From CAZHRK01 sp964534555 (lineage in GTDB: Bacteria > Babelota > Babeliae > Babelales > RVW-14), in the NCBI GenBank assembly GCA_964534555.1, contig CAZHRK010000001.1, positions 248,001-312,000 of the forward strand: a stretch of 64,000 nucleotides of DNA, given 5' to 3'. Positions 44,611 through 53,627 of the stretch are shown in pieces; positions within the stretch are counted from its first letter, which is position 1; every line of letters starts with the position of its first letter. A model generated the notes under the pieces. It was not told the origin of the DNA, did no database searches, and saw nothing but the letters and a program-made list of their open reading frames with translations. The translations under genes and the position numbers were made by a program.

Positions 44611-45263
44611 TGAAACTGTTTCTTGATTCATCTAATCTGCAAGAAATCTCAAAATTACTGCCCAGTGGAATTATTGATGGCGTTACAACAAATCCATCAT
44701 TACTTGCAGCAGCTACACAAAATCCTATGGAAGCTTTGCGAGAAATATGTGAAATCGTTGATGGTCCGGTAAGTATTGAAGTTACCCAACTTGAACCAAC
44801 ACTGATGCTCGAGCAGGCGCGTAAGATTGCAGCATTTTCACCGAATGTTGTTGTCAAAATTCCTTTTGGAGAGGTTTATTTGCCTGTTATCAAGGCACTT
44901 GTAAAACAAGGGATCATGGTAAACGTAACACTTGTTTTCTCTGCGGTTCAGGCTTTAGCTGTTTTCAAATTAGGGGCGCACTATGTATCGCCTTTTCTTG
45001 GGCGCCTTGATGCAGCTGGAGAGCAAGGGCTTGAAGTTTTAAGTGAAATTATAGATGCAAAAAATACATATGATTTTACAACGCAAGTTATTGCATCATC
45101 GATTCGAACTAAAGAGCACGTTTATGCAGCTCTTTCGTTAGGGTGCGATATTGTTACATTACAACCATCACTCCTTCAGCAGCTTCTTCAGCATAAACTT
45201 ACTGATGCTGGCATAAAAAAATTTAGTGATGATTGGGGTAAGGTTACTGGTGAGTTTTTCTAG
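44610..45263 (+). CDS. Transaldolase-like protein (TalC/FSA type)
   Basis: Short-form transaldolase or fructose-6-phosphate aldolase of 217 residues, which transfers a dihydroxyacetone unit in the pentose phosphate pathway. MKLFLDSSNLQEI is the family start, with GVTTNPSLLA following. The Schiff-base Lys83 lies in NVVVKIPF, and VNVTLVFSAVQAL plus HYVSPFLGRLD are further signatures. It is coupled by a one-base overlap to small exported protein 5, although it has no signal peptide. This may be a shared promoter rather than shared function. Confidence 0.93.
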   Translation: MKLFLDSSNLQEISKLLPSGIIDGVTTNPSLLAAATQNPMEALREICEIVDGPVSIEVTQLEPTLMLEQARKIAAFSPNVVVKIPFGEVYLPVIKALVKQGIMVNVTLVFSAVQALAVFKLGAHYVSPFLGRLDAAGEQGLEVLSEIIDAKNTYDFTTQVIASSIRTKEHVYAALSLGCDIVTLQPSLLQQLLQHKLTDAGIKKFSDDWGKVTGEFF

Positions 45264-45301
45264 TATTTGAAAAAAGCCTTCTTATCGGTTTATTGTAATG
45301 A

Positions 45302-45328
45302 TTGGCTCACAGCGGGCCACAATATAAA
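45302..45328 (+). promoter_or_regulatory. Possible promoter of the coiled-coil protein gene
   Basis: TTGGCT and TATAAA with a 15-base spacer, 20 bases before the start codon. Confidence 0.38.
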
Positions 45329-45347
45329 CGCGAGTAAGGAGTGTTGT

Positions 45348-45848
45348 ATGAAGAAGACGTGGGCACTGAGCGCCATTTTTATGCTCAGTGGGCTTTATGC
45401 TGTTGGTGAAGAGCGTATAGTACAAGATCTTCAGTCAAAAATTACGACACATCTTATGGAAATTAAACGAACTCATCCTGAGTCTCAGCGTACGGTTTAT
45501 ACTGTTCTTGATTTAACAAGTAAGCTTGCACAAACAGCAAAAACGGCGACAGCAGAGTGTGAGGATTTGCGTAAAAGCTGCAAGCAAAAAAACCAAGAAA
45601 TTGAATCACTTAAGCTTGCATCTCGCGAATCTTTTAAAAAAGAACTTGATGGTGCGCGCCAATCACTTGAAACGGTAAAGGCTGAGCTTGTAAAGCAACT
45701 TGAATCAGAAAAAAGTAAATGTGCTCAGCTCGAAAAAGAAAAATCATCTCTTGAGCAAAAGCTCAAAGGCTCAGTTGATACAACAACAGTGGCAAAAAAA
45801 GATGTGACTGATGACTTTGTAGAAGAGCTTAAGCTTGCAGAAGTCTAA
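45348..45848 (+). CDS. Exported coiled-coil protein
   Basis: Protein of 166 residues with a signal peptide (KKTWALSAIFMLSGLYAVG, cleavage near residue 19) and then an almost wholly helical, Lys/Glu-rich body with heptad periodicity. TVKAELVKQLESEKSKC and QLEKEKSSLEQKLK form its core. No domain is recognised. The frame extends upstream to 45267, but AAGGAG and the signal peptide place the start at 45348. It is convergent with the TamB-like gene, only 11 bases apart. A periplasmic structural or chaperone role is possible. Confidence 0.78.
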   Translation: MKKTWALSAIFMLSGLYAVGEERIVQDLQSKITTHLMEIKRTHPESQRTVYTVLDLTSKLAQTAKTATAECEDLRKSCKQKNQEIESLKLASRESFKKELDGARQSLETVKAELVKQLESEKSKCAQLEKEKSSLEQKLKGSVDTTTVAKKDVTDDFVEELKLAEV

Positions 45849-45859
45849 GTTATTTGAAT

Positions 45860-48625
45860 TTATAATTTCAGTCGTAGCTCTATTTCAGAGCCAATTTCAC
45901 CTTGTTGTTGTCCAACAAAACGTAGATTGATATCGTCTGTGAGCATGTATTCTAATTGCGCTGAAAGATTTTCTTGTAGATCAAGACCCTTATCAATTTT
46001 TGCTCGTAATTGATCTGTGAGATTGAGTGAGAAAGATCCCTTTAAAATACTCTTATTTGGATCAGCGGTTAGATTTGGTGTGATCTGAACGTATTTAAAT
46101 GTTTTAGTTATGGTATCCATAACCATGCCAGCTGTTGTTTCTTTTTCTGTTGCAAACAAGATAGAATCAAGATTTTGAAGCAGCATAGCCGGCAAATCAG
46201 CTTGTAATGTTGCGTTTTCTGATCCTGTAAAGAGCAGACCAATAATCTGTTCTTCTGTTAGTTCTGGATTTGACTCAAGTGTTATGGTTGGCTTTTTGAC
46301 TGATCCGCTTGCCTGCATAGTTACTTGGTATTTACCAATTCTATTTTTTGCGACAAGGTCGAGCATCGGGTCATTCATATTATGAGCAATAAATTGAATT
46401 TTTCCTGACTCAATCATGAGCTTGTGATTGAGTACTTTGATCCAGCCATTATTCAGATGAATATTTCCTGCTATTTCAGGAAGCGCAAATATATCGTTGC
46501 ATGATGTACTTTTAACATGAATATCAACCCCTACATGGGCGTCAAGGTTAGAGGTTTTTGTTTTAATAGGGCGCTCAGTCATAAAGTGAATATCTGTGGT
46601 GATCGGAAAAGGAACAAGCGGCATTGAAAGGCTTGTGCTTACTTGTTGTTGATGCTCGAAGAACGCTCTTTTAAGTAAAGCATTTTTGATGACTATATTT
46701 CCTGAAAGCAGTGGTGCCTCATGTGGTTTTTTGCTAATTGTGACATTTCCATAAATCATTGCGTACAGATCTCTTTTCCAATTAATAAAAAGATCATTCA
46801 TGCAGATTGGTGCATGAATTGAGTCAAGTTGCCCAAATTCATTAAAAGTGCCATATGCATTTGAACAAACAATAGAACCTTTGCTCAGTTTTATTTCTGC
46901 GTTATGAATTGTGATTGTTTTGTCTTGGGCATTAAGGTTAAATGTGCAGGCTGCACCTTGGACAAGGTTATGTACTTCAGGAATATAGAATCGTCCTTGG
47001 CGCAGTGTAATGGCCCCATCTATAGCTGTTAAATTTGTTTGATCAAGCGAGATATCAAACATGCAATTTTTACCCATGATACTGTGCTGCAGATTGTGGC
47101 CTAAAATATTTTTAATAATATTCCAGTGCGCAGAGCCTTCAATTTTATAAGGATTTTTTGATGATGACGTAAGATTAATAATCGTGCGGTCACCAATTTT
47201 ATAATGACAGTCTTTTACGTGTGGCTGCGGTGTTAAGCCAATAGAAAGGTGATAGTCGCCTTTCTTTGTAAACCCTTTGCACTTAAGGGAGCTTCCATCA
47301 ACAAGGACAGCGCCACGAATAGGTGTTTGTTTATTTGTGAGCGTATTTGTTACTGTGCAGCGATAGGTCCCCTGAACTTTTCCACCTAGTGTGTAATCTG
47401 CCTTAAGCATAAAATCATGTGGCTCGACACTGTACTTGCGTTTGTCGTCGGTGCGGGATAAAAGCTCATGAGTATTTGTCAGTGTCAGACTGCAGTGTTT
47501 TTTATCAAGATCCCATGAAAGCGTGCCATCAAGATTCGTTATTTTATTATTAACTTCAATATGTGCGTTTGAGGCGTTTGTTTTTTCATCAAGCATTAGT
47601 CTTATGTTGCCAAGATCAAAAGTTTTACTTCCAAGCCCTTGTGCATTAATTGTGCCTGATGCTGAGATCTTGTTATCTTTTTTGATCAGAACAGCATCAA
47701 TATCAAGCTTTCCTTTAAGCGTACTTGCTTGATAGAGTGGCGAGGCGCTCGTCATATTTCTGATAACAGTATCAAAAAGGTTTACAGGAGCAGTTCCCTT
47801 TAATCCTATCATAAGAGGCTCTGACCAGGTGCATGCAATTTTTGATTCGCCTTCTGAGTCAGTTAATGAAAGGGTTCCTTTTTGGTTAACCCAGTCACCA
47901 CTTACGCTGTACGTAGCGTTTGGATTTAAGAATACCGATTTAAAGCGTGATGCGCCAAAGAGCTCCCATGAGTCTGTATTTTTGTTAAGACCAAATTTCA
48001 TTTTGCTAAAGGTGGCATCACTAATAATCTTATTATTTAAGCGTATACGCCCACCCTGGATCTCATATTCCCCATGCCATGAATAGTTTGGCTTGCGTAA
48101 GTCTTCATCTTGTGTAATTACAAATGTCCCAGGTAGCCATGACTCGTAAATATCATCTGCTGAGCGCACCTTAAGTGTAATGTTACTCAGTGTTATGCTG
48201 CGCGGAGATATTTTAAGATTTGGATTACGTTGTTTAAGCATCGTCTTAACGTGCTCAGCAATATCAATGCGTTCATTTGTTGCTCGAGTGTCTGCATTAA
48301 TATGTTGAATCGTCAGGTAAAGATGAACAGCTTTGTCAAAAATGAGCGCAAACGGAGAGATATGAATTTTGCAGCGCTTAAATGACCATGAAAAATCTTT
48401 ATCGTCTTTTGGTGTAATGACTGCGTTGCTCAAATACATTGAGCACGTAAAAAAGTTGATGGCGGGTCTTTCGCAGGTGATACCTGCAGCCCACTCATCC
48501 TCAAGAAAATGAAGTATTTTTTTGCCGATCATGTCTTGGAGGCCAGTTGAATTTTGGATCATCCATAATGACACAAAGACACCGACGGCAAGTGCTCCGC
48601 ACACGCGGCTCACAAGCTTCATCAT
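45860..48625 (-). CDS. tamB: TamB-like translocation and assembly protein (DUF490)
   Basis: Protein of 921 residues with one N-terminal helix (about 5-23), a long region of beta-rich repeats, and the conserved C-terminal domain. That domain includes NNGWIKVLNHKLMIESGKIQF, VTMQASGSVKKPTITLESNPELTEEQIIGLLFTG and a closing LTDDINLRFVGQQQGEIGSEIELRLKL. TamB-like proteins span the periplasm as a lipid-conducting beta groove and help build outer membranes. This supports a diderm envelope. The usual TamA/BamA partner is not in the window. It follows the pseudopilin gene by 33 bases in the same direction. Confidence 0.93.
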   Translation of the reverse strand: MMKLVSRVCGALAVGVFVSLWMIQNSTGLQDMIGKKILHFLEDEWAAGITCERPAINFFTCSMYLSNAVITPKDDKDFSWSFKRCKIHISPFALIFDKAVHLYLTIQHINADTRATNERIDIAEHVKTMLKQRNPNLKISPRSITLSNITLKVRSADDIYESWLPGTFVITQDEDLRKPNYSWHGEYEIQGGRIRLNNKIISDATFSKMKFGLNKNTDSWELFGASRFKSVFLNPNATYSVSGDWVNQKGTLSLTDSEGESKIACTWSEPLMIGLKGTAPVNLFDTVIRNMTSASPLYQASTLKGKLDIDAVLIKKDNKISASGTINAQGLGSKTFDLGNIRLMLDEKTNASNAHIEVNNKITNLDGTLSWDLDKKHCSLTLTNTHELLSRTDDKRKYSVEPHDFMLKADYTLGGKVQGTYRCTVTNTLTNKQTPIRGAVLVDGSSLKCKGFTKKGDYHLSIGLTPQPHVKDCHYKIGDRTIINLTSSSKNPYKIEGSAHWNIIKNILGHNLQHSIMGKNCMFDISLDQTNLTAIDGAITLRQGRFYIPEVHNLVQGAACTFNLNAQDKTITIHNAEIKLSKGSIVCSNAYGTFNEFGQLDSIHAPICMNDLFINWKRDLYAMIYGNVTISKKPHEAPLLSGNIVIKNALLKRAFFEHQQQVSTSLSMPLVPFPITTDIHFMTERPIKTKTSNLDAHVGVDIHVKSTSCNDIFALPEIAGNIHLNNGWIKVLNHKLMIESGKIQFIAHNMNDPMLDLVAKNRIGKYQVTMQASGSVKKPTITLESNPELTEEQIIGLLFTGSENATLQADLPAMLLQNLDSILFATEKETTAGMVMDTITKTFKYVQITPNLTADPNKSILKGSFSLNLTDQLRAKIDKGLDLQENLSAQLEYMLTDDINLRFVGQQQGEIGSEIELRLKL

Positions 48626-48658
48626 AGTGAGTACACCCTTGCTTTGTTTTTCACTTTG

Positions 48659-49186
48659 TCATGCGTTTGTCCAGACTCCACCAGTGTAGACATAACGCCT
48701 ACAATAGGATAGCCCAGAGACGTCATAAGTTAAAGCGGCCATCAAGGGTTGTTTTTGGTGTCTGAAGCATATAAAACCGGGTGTAACTTTTCCATTAGAA
48801 AACATTTTGATCTGATATGTGCTACCGCTTTTTTCAAATGTGCACCATGTGCCCGGTTTATGGGGCGTATGCGAGGTGGGTGGTGCTGGTGCTCCTGCGA
48901 GTAGACCAAACCCTATATTTTTACTTAATGTGTGCAAGACTTCACCCCGTTGGGTTTGATATGCATACGAGCTATTGTCAGGATCAATACTGATGTGCTG
49001 TGTTTGCCCGGTTGTTAATGCCTTCTGTCTTAACAGCGTGATGGTGTACGCTAGCAGATCTTGTTCATCAGTAAGCTCTGCTGTTGGGTCTTGTGTTAAG
49101 AGCGGCAGCGTCAATGTAGTAACAATAAGTATTATTGCTAGTGTTACAGTCACTTCGATGAGCGTAAAGCCGCGCCCATGATTCAT
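48659..49186 (-). CDS. Type II pseudopilin/prepilin (GspH-like)
   Basis: Protein of 175 residues with the class III signal peptide MNHGRG ahead of FTLIEVTVTLAII. Cleavage and N-methylation would occur between Gly6 and Phe7, with the Glu at +5 conserved. A long N-terminal helix is followed by a short beta domain. Internal residues EQDLLAYTITLLRQKAL resemble GspH. It sits between ruvA and tamB rather than with the traffic ATPase and secretin genes at 25-29 kb, whose assembly it probably joins. It overlaps neither neighbour: 5 bases to ruvA. Confidence 0.85.
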   Translation of the reverse strand: MNHGRGFTLIEVTVTLAIILIVTTLTLPLLTQDPTAELTDEQDLLAYTITLLRQKALTTGQTQHISIDPDNSSYAYQTQRGEVLHTLSKNIGFGLLAGAPAPPTSHTPHKPGTWCTFEKSGSTYQIKMFSNGKVTPGFICFRHQKQPLMAALTYDVSGLSYCRRYVYTGGVWTNA

Positions 49187-49191
49187 TAAGA

Positions 49192-49797
49192 TTATCCTTG
49201 TGTTGCAGACAGGAATGCAAGAGCAGATCGTATCAGTTGATCTAGTGGATAGTTTTGACCGGCATACTTTTCAGCAAGGTGCTGGGTAACTCTACCGACC
49301 TCTTGTTTGCTGTAATTAAGGCTTGTAAGAACTTCTGAAAGTTCGTGCCAATGAGTAAGTGCACCTTGTTTTTCAACTGAGATCTGGCCTGTTGATAAAA
49401 GCTTTTGAATTTTGTCTTTAAGTTCTATGACAAGTTGTTCAGCTTTTTTAGCACCAATTCCATTCAGGCTGCTGAGTGCTTTTGTGTTGCTGCTTGTGAT
49501 GCACTCAATAAAATCACTATATGTCATTTGATTAAGAATCGAAAGCGCAATACTAGGGCCAATCTTGGGAGTTTGAATTATAAGAAGAAAGAGTGCGCGC
49601 TCTTCTTGTGAAAAGAAGCCGTACATTGATGGTCCGTGTTCAGCGTTCCAATGATTATAAATAAGAACTTTTTGCTCTTTCCCAAGTGTGAATTGGTGCG
49701 CTCGTGGCACATTAAGCATATAGCCAATTCCTTGGTTTTGTATAACCACATTTTTTTCGCTTATTTCTTCTATTTTTCCAATAATGTATTCAAACAT
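49192..49797 (-). CDS. ruvA: Holliday junction helicase subunit RuvA
   Basis: Tetrameric DNA-binding subunit, 201 residues, which loads RuvB on four-way junctions. Domain I is the OB fold with MFEYIIGKIEEISEKNVVIQNQGIGYMLNVP and YGFFSQEERALFLLI. Domain II carries helix-hairpin-helix motifs (TPKIGPSIALSIL and LNGIGAKKAEQLVIELKDKI). Domain III near residues 150-200 binds RuvB. ruvB is not adjacent. It is the first gene of the minus-strand unit leading to tamB. Confidence 0.96.
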   Translation of the reverse strand: MFEYIIGKIEEISEKNVVIQNQGIGYMLNVPRAHQFTLGKEQKVLIYNHWNAEHGPSMYGFFSQEERALFLLIIQTPKIGPSIALSILNQMTYSDFIECITSSNTKALSSLNGIGAKKAEQLVIELKDKIQKLLSTGQISVEKQGALTHWHELSEVLTSLNYSKQEVGRVTQHLAEKYAGQNYPLDQLIRSALAFLSATQG

Positions 49798-50041
49798 AAA
49801 GGAGTTTCCCCATCAGTATTACGGCATTTTGCTTGTATGTAGGGTATAGAGAGTTGCTTGTTATGTCGAGCCTTTAGGCGATTTTACGTTATGGCTTGCA
49901 ATCTTGTTGTGCTTATATAGTCTTGCCCCAAAGAGTGTATGATCATTCTTATTATGCAGTTAAAATTTTGATGCCCCAAAATAATAAGCAATCACCTTCG
50001 ACTTTTATTTTTGTGGGGAGTAAAACATTAAAAGGAACATA

Positions 50042-50842
50042 ATGAAACTACTTGTTTTTGGAGTGCTTTTATTCGCCACCCCGTTATTTTCTGCGCTTGA
50101 TACTAAGTGGATTAATGAACTTAATACACATAAAACATCTAAGTTTATGCTCCTTTATGATTATCTTTTTTCATCATCAAGCTACTGCAAGGACAATGTA
50201 TTAGACTTAGAGGCAGACATGCATCTAATGCTAACATCGGAATCAATTGAGCATATTATTGCTGTTGCAAACAGAGCGCTTGGGCTGATGCCTCATGGTG
50301 ATTTTGCTTCATTACGTATGATTGATCGTTATCTTGTTGATAGATTCTTTTTAATCACTGCGTGTGCAGAGCTTGAATTCTTTATTTCACATGTTCTTTT
50401 ACCTTTTAAGCGCTTGGCGCTGAAGTTAAAGCGTGAAATTGCTACACAGTTAACTCCTTCAGAGAGTGTTGCTTTGACATTAAGGTTGTCTTATCTCATG
50501 GAAAAGCTTGAAGCAATAGCTCATTCTGTAACGAGTTTATTGCCTGCCTTTGAAAAAAGCGCATTATACAGAGCCCAGCTGGAACTTTTTGCAAAAGAAA
50601 AAGAGGCAAAAGAAGAAAATTATCGCAAAACACTTACCCTTCGTGCGGAAGAGGAGCGGGTTAGATTGCTTCAAAGTGAGGCAAATAGAATGCAAGGCGA
50701 GGCAAAAAAAGCTGAAGAACTTGCTGGATTGCTTAATCAGCTGAAGTATAAGCAGGGTATTGATAATATTGATGAGATTAAAAAAATGATTGTGAGTGCG
50801 CTTCCTCAGGATAATGCTTTCAGGAGCAACGATAGAGGGTAA
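50042..50842 (+). CDS. Exported helical protein with C-terminal coiled coil
   Basis: Protein of 266 residues with a signal peptide (KLLVFGVLLFATPLFSA, residues 2-18). The middle part is helical with several conserved-looking aromatic residues (SKFMLLYDYLFSSSSYC, ELEFFISHVLLPFKRL). From about residue 180 the sequence becomes a Glu/Lys-rich coiled coil (FAKEKEAKEENYRKTL, then AEEERVRLLQSEANRMQ). No domain is known to me. AAAGGA precedes the start. A very strong terminator ends it, so it is a single-gene unit. Confidence 0.73.
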   Translation: MKLLVFGVLLFATPLFSALDTKWINELNTHKTSKFMLLYDYLFSSSSYCKDNVLDLEADMHLMLTSESIEHIIAVANRALGLMPHGDFASLRMIDRYLVDRFFLITACAELEFFISHVLLPFKRLALKLKREIATQLTPSESVALTLRLSYLMEKLEAIAHSVTSLLPAFEKSALYRAQLELFAKEKEAKEENYRKTLTLRAEEERVRLLQSEANRMQGEAKKAEELAGLLNQLKYKQGIDNIDEIKKMIVSALPQDNAFRSNDRG

Positions 50843-50866
50843 GATTCACACTGGTTTTGGGTTAGA

Positions 50867-50913
50867 ATATGCCCCCACAATGTTTTCAGATAGAAAACAT
50901 TGTGGGGGCATAT
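50867..50913 (+). terminator. Very long perfect hairpin terminator
   Basis: A 21-bp uninterrupted stem (starting ATATGCCCCC, ending GGGGGCATAT) with a 5-nt loop, followed by a T/A-rich tail. It is the strongest hairpin in the window. Confidence 0.83.
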
Positions 50914-50985
50914 TACTTAATTAATTTTATTACTTGAAAATATTTTTGATTGTATGGCACCCTAGAGTTAGGGGAGAGGTGCCAC

Positions 50986-52488
50986 ATGAAAGTCATCATA
51001 CTGATTATTCTACAACTCTGTTTTTTACCTGTCATAACAGCAACAAGCTCATGGCGAGATGTTCAGGAGCATGTTAAAAACGCTGTTGTGCAGATTATTG
51101 TTGATCGTGCAGTATTTAACTGGCTTGAGCCTTATAAAACGCCAAAGATTGTGACAACATACGGGTCAGGGTTTTTCTTTAATGGGAAAATTGTAACTAA
51201 TTTTCACGTTATCAAAGAGGCAATAAATACTCGTATTCAGATCCCTGCCCTCGGCAGACAGCAGCTTGTTGTTCGTGTTGCTGGAGTTTGCCCTACGCGG
51301 GACCTTGGGATTCTTGAACTAACTGATGAATCACGAGAAGAGCTGTTGGATGTTCTTGATGAACTACCATCACTTGAGCTTGGTGATTCTGACGCTGTTT
51401 ATAGGACACAAGAGGTGCTTGCATTTGGTTATCCACTTGGCCAACAAAAGCTTAAAGCGACGCAAGGAATCATTAGTGGGCGTGAACTTCTTGGAGAAAA
51501 TAAATTTTATCTTCAAACTTCAGCAGGTCTTAACCCTGGTAACTCAGGTGGTCCGCTGCTAGGAATTGACGGCTGTGTTATTGGTATAAACACAGCGATT
51601 ACAAAAAAAGCTCAAAATATTGGTCATATCTTACCAACAAGCGATATCACACATTATCTTGATGCTTTAAATCGTCATAATTTTGTTCAGCCACCAACCT
51701 TAGGTGCAGAATTTTGTTTCGCTAATAAACACCTTCTTGAGCACTTGGGAGCGGGGCGCACAGGTTGCTATATTGCGCGCGTCTTCCCTGGTACGCTTTC
51801 TGATCGTCTTGGATTACGAGAGGGAGATGTGCTTATCACGCTCAATAATCATAAAATCGATAATTATGGTGAAGTCGATGTTGATTGGTCTGAAGAGCGT
51901 ATTCCATGCTCTGTTCTTGTTGATCGAATTCCTGAGGGTGGCTCTGTTCATGTTGAATTCCTTCGTCAGGGTAAGCGCTACAAAAAAACGTCTAAGCTTG
52001 AGTATAAAGACGCTCGCTTTATCAGATACTACTACCCACCGTTTGAAAAGGTCTCATACGAGCTTATTGGTGGCCTTGTTATTATGCCTCTTACACTCAA
52101 TCATTTAGATCTTTTTGCACAGCACATGCGCTCTGCATACAAAAAATTATCGCATTTTGAACAACCTGAAAATCAGTATGAACCGCACCTTGTTGTAACG
52201 CATATCCTCCCAGGATCGCTTGCTCAGCAGGCGCGGGTGATCACAGCAGGGGACCTTATTACTCATGTTAATGGGAGTGCAGTTGCAACAATTGATCAAT
52301 TACGATCAGCCCTTACCGCATGCATGGAAAACGATAGCGATGATTATATTATTATTAAAACATCAACAAATAAGCTTTTGGTTATGCCAAAAGATGATCT
52401 TATTAAACAAGAGGGCGACCTTGCTCGAGATTTTCGTTATAAACCATCAAAGCCGCTTTTGCAGGCGCTAGCACTGATTCAGGCATAA
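50986..52488 (+). CDS. Exported HtrA/DegP-like serine protease with two PDZ domains
   Basis: Protein of 500 residues with a signal peptide (KVIILIILQLCFLPVITA, residues 2-19). The trypsin-like domain has His74 (TNFHVIKE), Asp106 (TRDLGILEL) and Ser187 (GNSGGPLLG). The first PDZ domain lies near residues 235-340 (YIARVFPGTLSDRLGLREGDVLITLNN), and a second near 395-480 (VTHILPGSLAQQARVITAGDLITHVNG). Between the PDZs is an insert with Tyr-rich RYYYPPFEKVSYE. HtrA proteases degrade or refold damaged envelope proteins and can be secreted. A frame open to 50950 exists, but GAGAGGTG and the signal peptide set ATG 50986. Confidence 0.93.
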   Translation: MKVIILIILQLCFLPVITATSSWRDVQEHVKNAVVQIIVDRAVFNWLEPYKTPKIVTTYGSGFFFNGKIVTNFHVIKEAINTRIQIPALGRQQLVVRVAGVCPTRDLGILELTDESREELLDVLDELPSLELGDSDAVYRTQEVLAFGYPLGQQKLKATQGIISGRELLGENKFYLQTSAGLNPGNSGGPLLGIDGCVIGINTAITKKAQNIGHILPTSDITHYLDALNRHNFVQPPTLGAEFCFANKHLLEHLGAGRTGCYIARVFPGTLSDRLGLREGDVLITLNNHKIDNYGEVDVDWSEERIPCSVLVDRIPEGGSVHVEFLRQGKRYKKTSKLEYKDARFIRYYYPPFEKVSYELIGGLVIMPLTLNHLDLFAQHMRSAYKKLSHFEQPENQYEPHLVVTHILPGSLAQQARVITAGDLITHVNGSAVATIDQLRSALTACMENDSDDYIIIKTSTNKLLVMPKDDLIKQEGDLARDFRYKPSKPLLQALALIQA

Positions 52489-52497
52489 AAATCTAGA

Positions 52498-52529
52498 AAA
52501 AGAGGGCTCCTTAATTGGAGCCCTCTTTT
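52498..52529. terminator. Two-way terminator
   Basis: A 13-bp stem, AAAAGAGGGCTCC with GGAGCCCTCTTTT, and a 6-nt loop. It serves the protease gene on plus and the nuclease gene on minus. Confidence 0.88.
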
Positions 52530-52530
52530 A

Positions 52531-53502
52531 TTATTTAGCTAAAGAAAGATCAGCAATTAAAAAATCATGATCTGATGCTGGGGGTGTTGTAGTGTGCTGA
52601 ATTACACCTTCACTTAAAACAAATAGCTTGTTAACAAACATGTGATCAAGGCGTGTTTTTGCATGGTTATTTTTTGCTTCATGTTTAAACGCTGCAAATG
52701 TTGCATCTGGGCCAAAGTGTCCTCGCTTGCTGCTGTTTCTGATGTCATCACCAATTTCTGCAAGTATATTATACGCTTCGTTTCCGTCTGCATCAGGGAA
52801 AAGATTAAAGTCTCCCATGAGCGTAAACGGTGTTTGCCAGAAAATCTTTTCTAATGTTCTTTGTAGGAGTTCTGCACTTTTAACTCGTATGTTTCCAGCT
52901 TTCATTGAAGGGTCGAAATGGGTAGTTGCAAATCCTATGGTTTGTCTTGTCAGTCTGTCTCTAAGCTTTACCCATATCAGAGCGTGCGTATACATACCGC
53001 CAAAGCCTGGCTCAGGAGAGACAACATCAGGCGTATCGCTCAGCATATGAAATCCTGATGACACTTTCATAAAGCGTCGTGGATTGAACATGATGGTTAA
53101 GTGCTCATCAAAGATGCCGCCGTTTGTATTATTTGTTGTAAGTCCAAAATGACCAAATTCACTACCGCTGATTTTACAGCTCTCAAGTATTTCATGAATT
53201 TGTTTTTTTGTTGCTTCTTGAATGCCAATAACATCTGGTTTGTATTTAAGCAGTGTTGATGTGAGAACGGGTAGTCTACGTGCCCATTCTAATCCATGTT
53301 CTTTGTCTGATGGGAAATCAAAGCGTACATTTGCAGAAATTACACGTATTGCTTTTGCGTCTTGTTTATTTGGCATGGGCTTATTATTAGCTAGGTTTGG
53401 TCTATTACATTCTTGAGCTGTACCAAAAAAACGGCCAAAGCTGCAACCATTAAGGAGCAGTGCTCCTATCAGAACAACATATTTTGTATAATTTTTTCTC
53501 AT
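52531..53502 (-). CDS. Lipoprotein of the endonuclease/exonuclease/phosphatase family
   Basis: Protein of 323 residues with a lipobox at LLLNGC, so Cys20 would be lipidated after cleavage. The EEP domain starts IRVISANVRFD. A metal-binding Glu lies in DVIGIQEATK, the mid-motif is ATTHFDPSM, a later block is FTLMGDFNLFPD, and the final His in ASDHDFLIAD closes the active site. Families with this fold cut DNA, sphingomyelin or phosphoinositides; these cannot be told apart here. Membrane-tethered exposure would suit nutrient scavenging or attack on host lipids. Confidence 0.87.
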   Translation of the reverse strand: MRKNYTKYVVLIGALLLNGCSFGRFFGTAQECNRPNLANNKPMPNKQDAKAIRVISANVRFDFPSDKEHGLEWARRLPVLTSTLLKYKPDVIGIQEATKKQIHEILESCKISGSEFGHFGLTTNNTNGGIFDEHLTIMFNPRRFMKVSSGFHMLSDTPDVVSPEPGFGGMYTHALIWVKLRDRLTRQTIGFATTHFDPSMKAGNIRVKSAELLQRTLEKIFWQTPFTLMGDFNLFPDADGNEAYNILAEIGDDIRNSSKRGHFGPDATFAAFKHEAKNNHAKTRLDHMFVNKLFVLSEGVIQHTTTPPASDHDFLIADLSLAK

Positions 53503-53587
53503 GGACTCTCCTCATCATGAACTTCTTTTCGCATTCATTGTGGAGCTTTTGTATTTTTTGTGAAGAGGGCTGATCTGAGTGTCGCGA

Positions 53588-53620
53588 TAAAAAAAGGCTC
53601 GTTTTTACGCGAGCCCGTTT
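53588..53620 (-). terminator. Terminator after gatB
   Basis: On the minus strand GGCTCG, an 8-nt loop and CGAGCC are followed by seven Ts. Confidence 0.83.
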
Positions 53621-53627
53621 TTCAATT

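Noticed and set aside
44342..44857. Minus-strand open frame across protein 5 and the transaldolase gene
   Set aside because: It spans the overlapping end of two well-supported genes and matches nothing.
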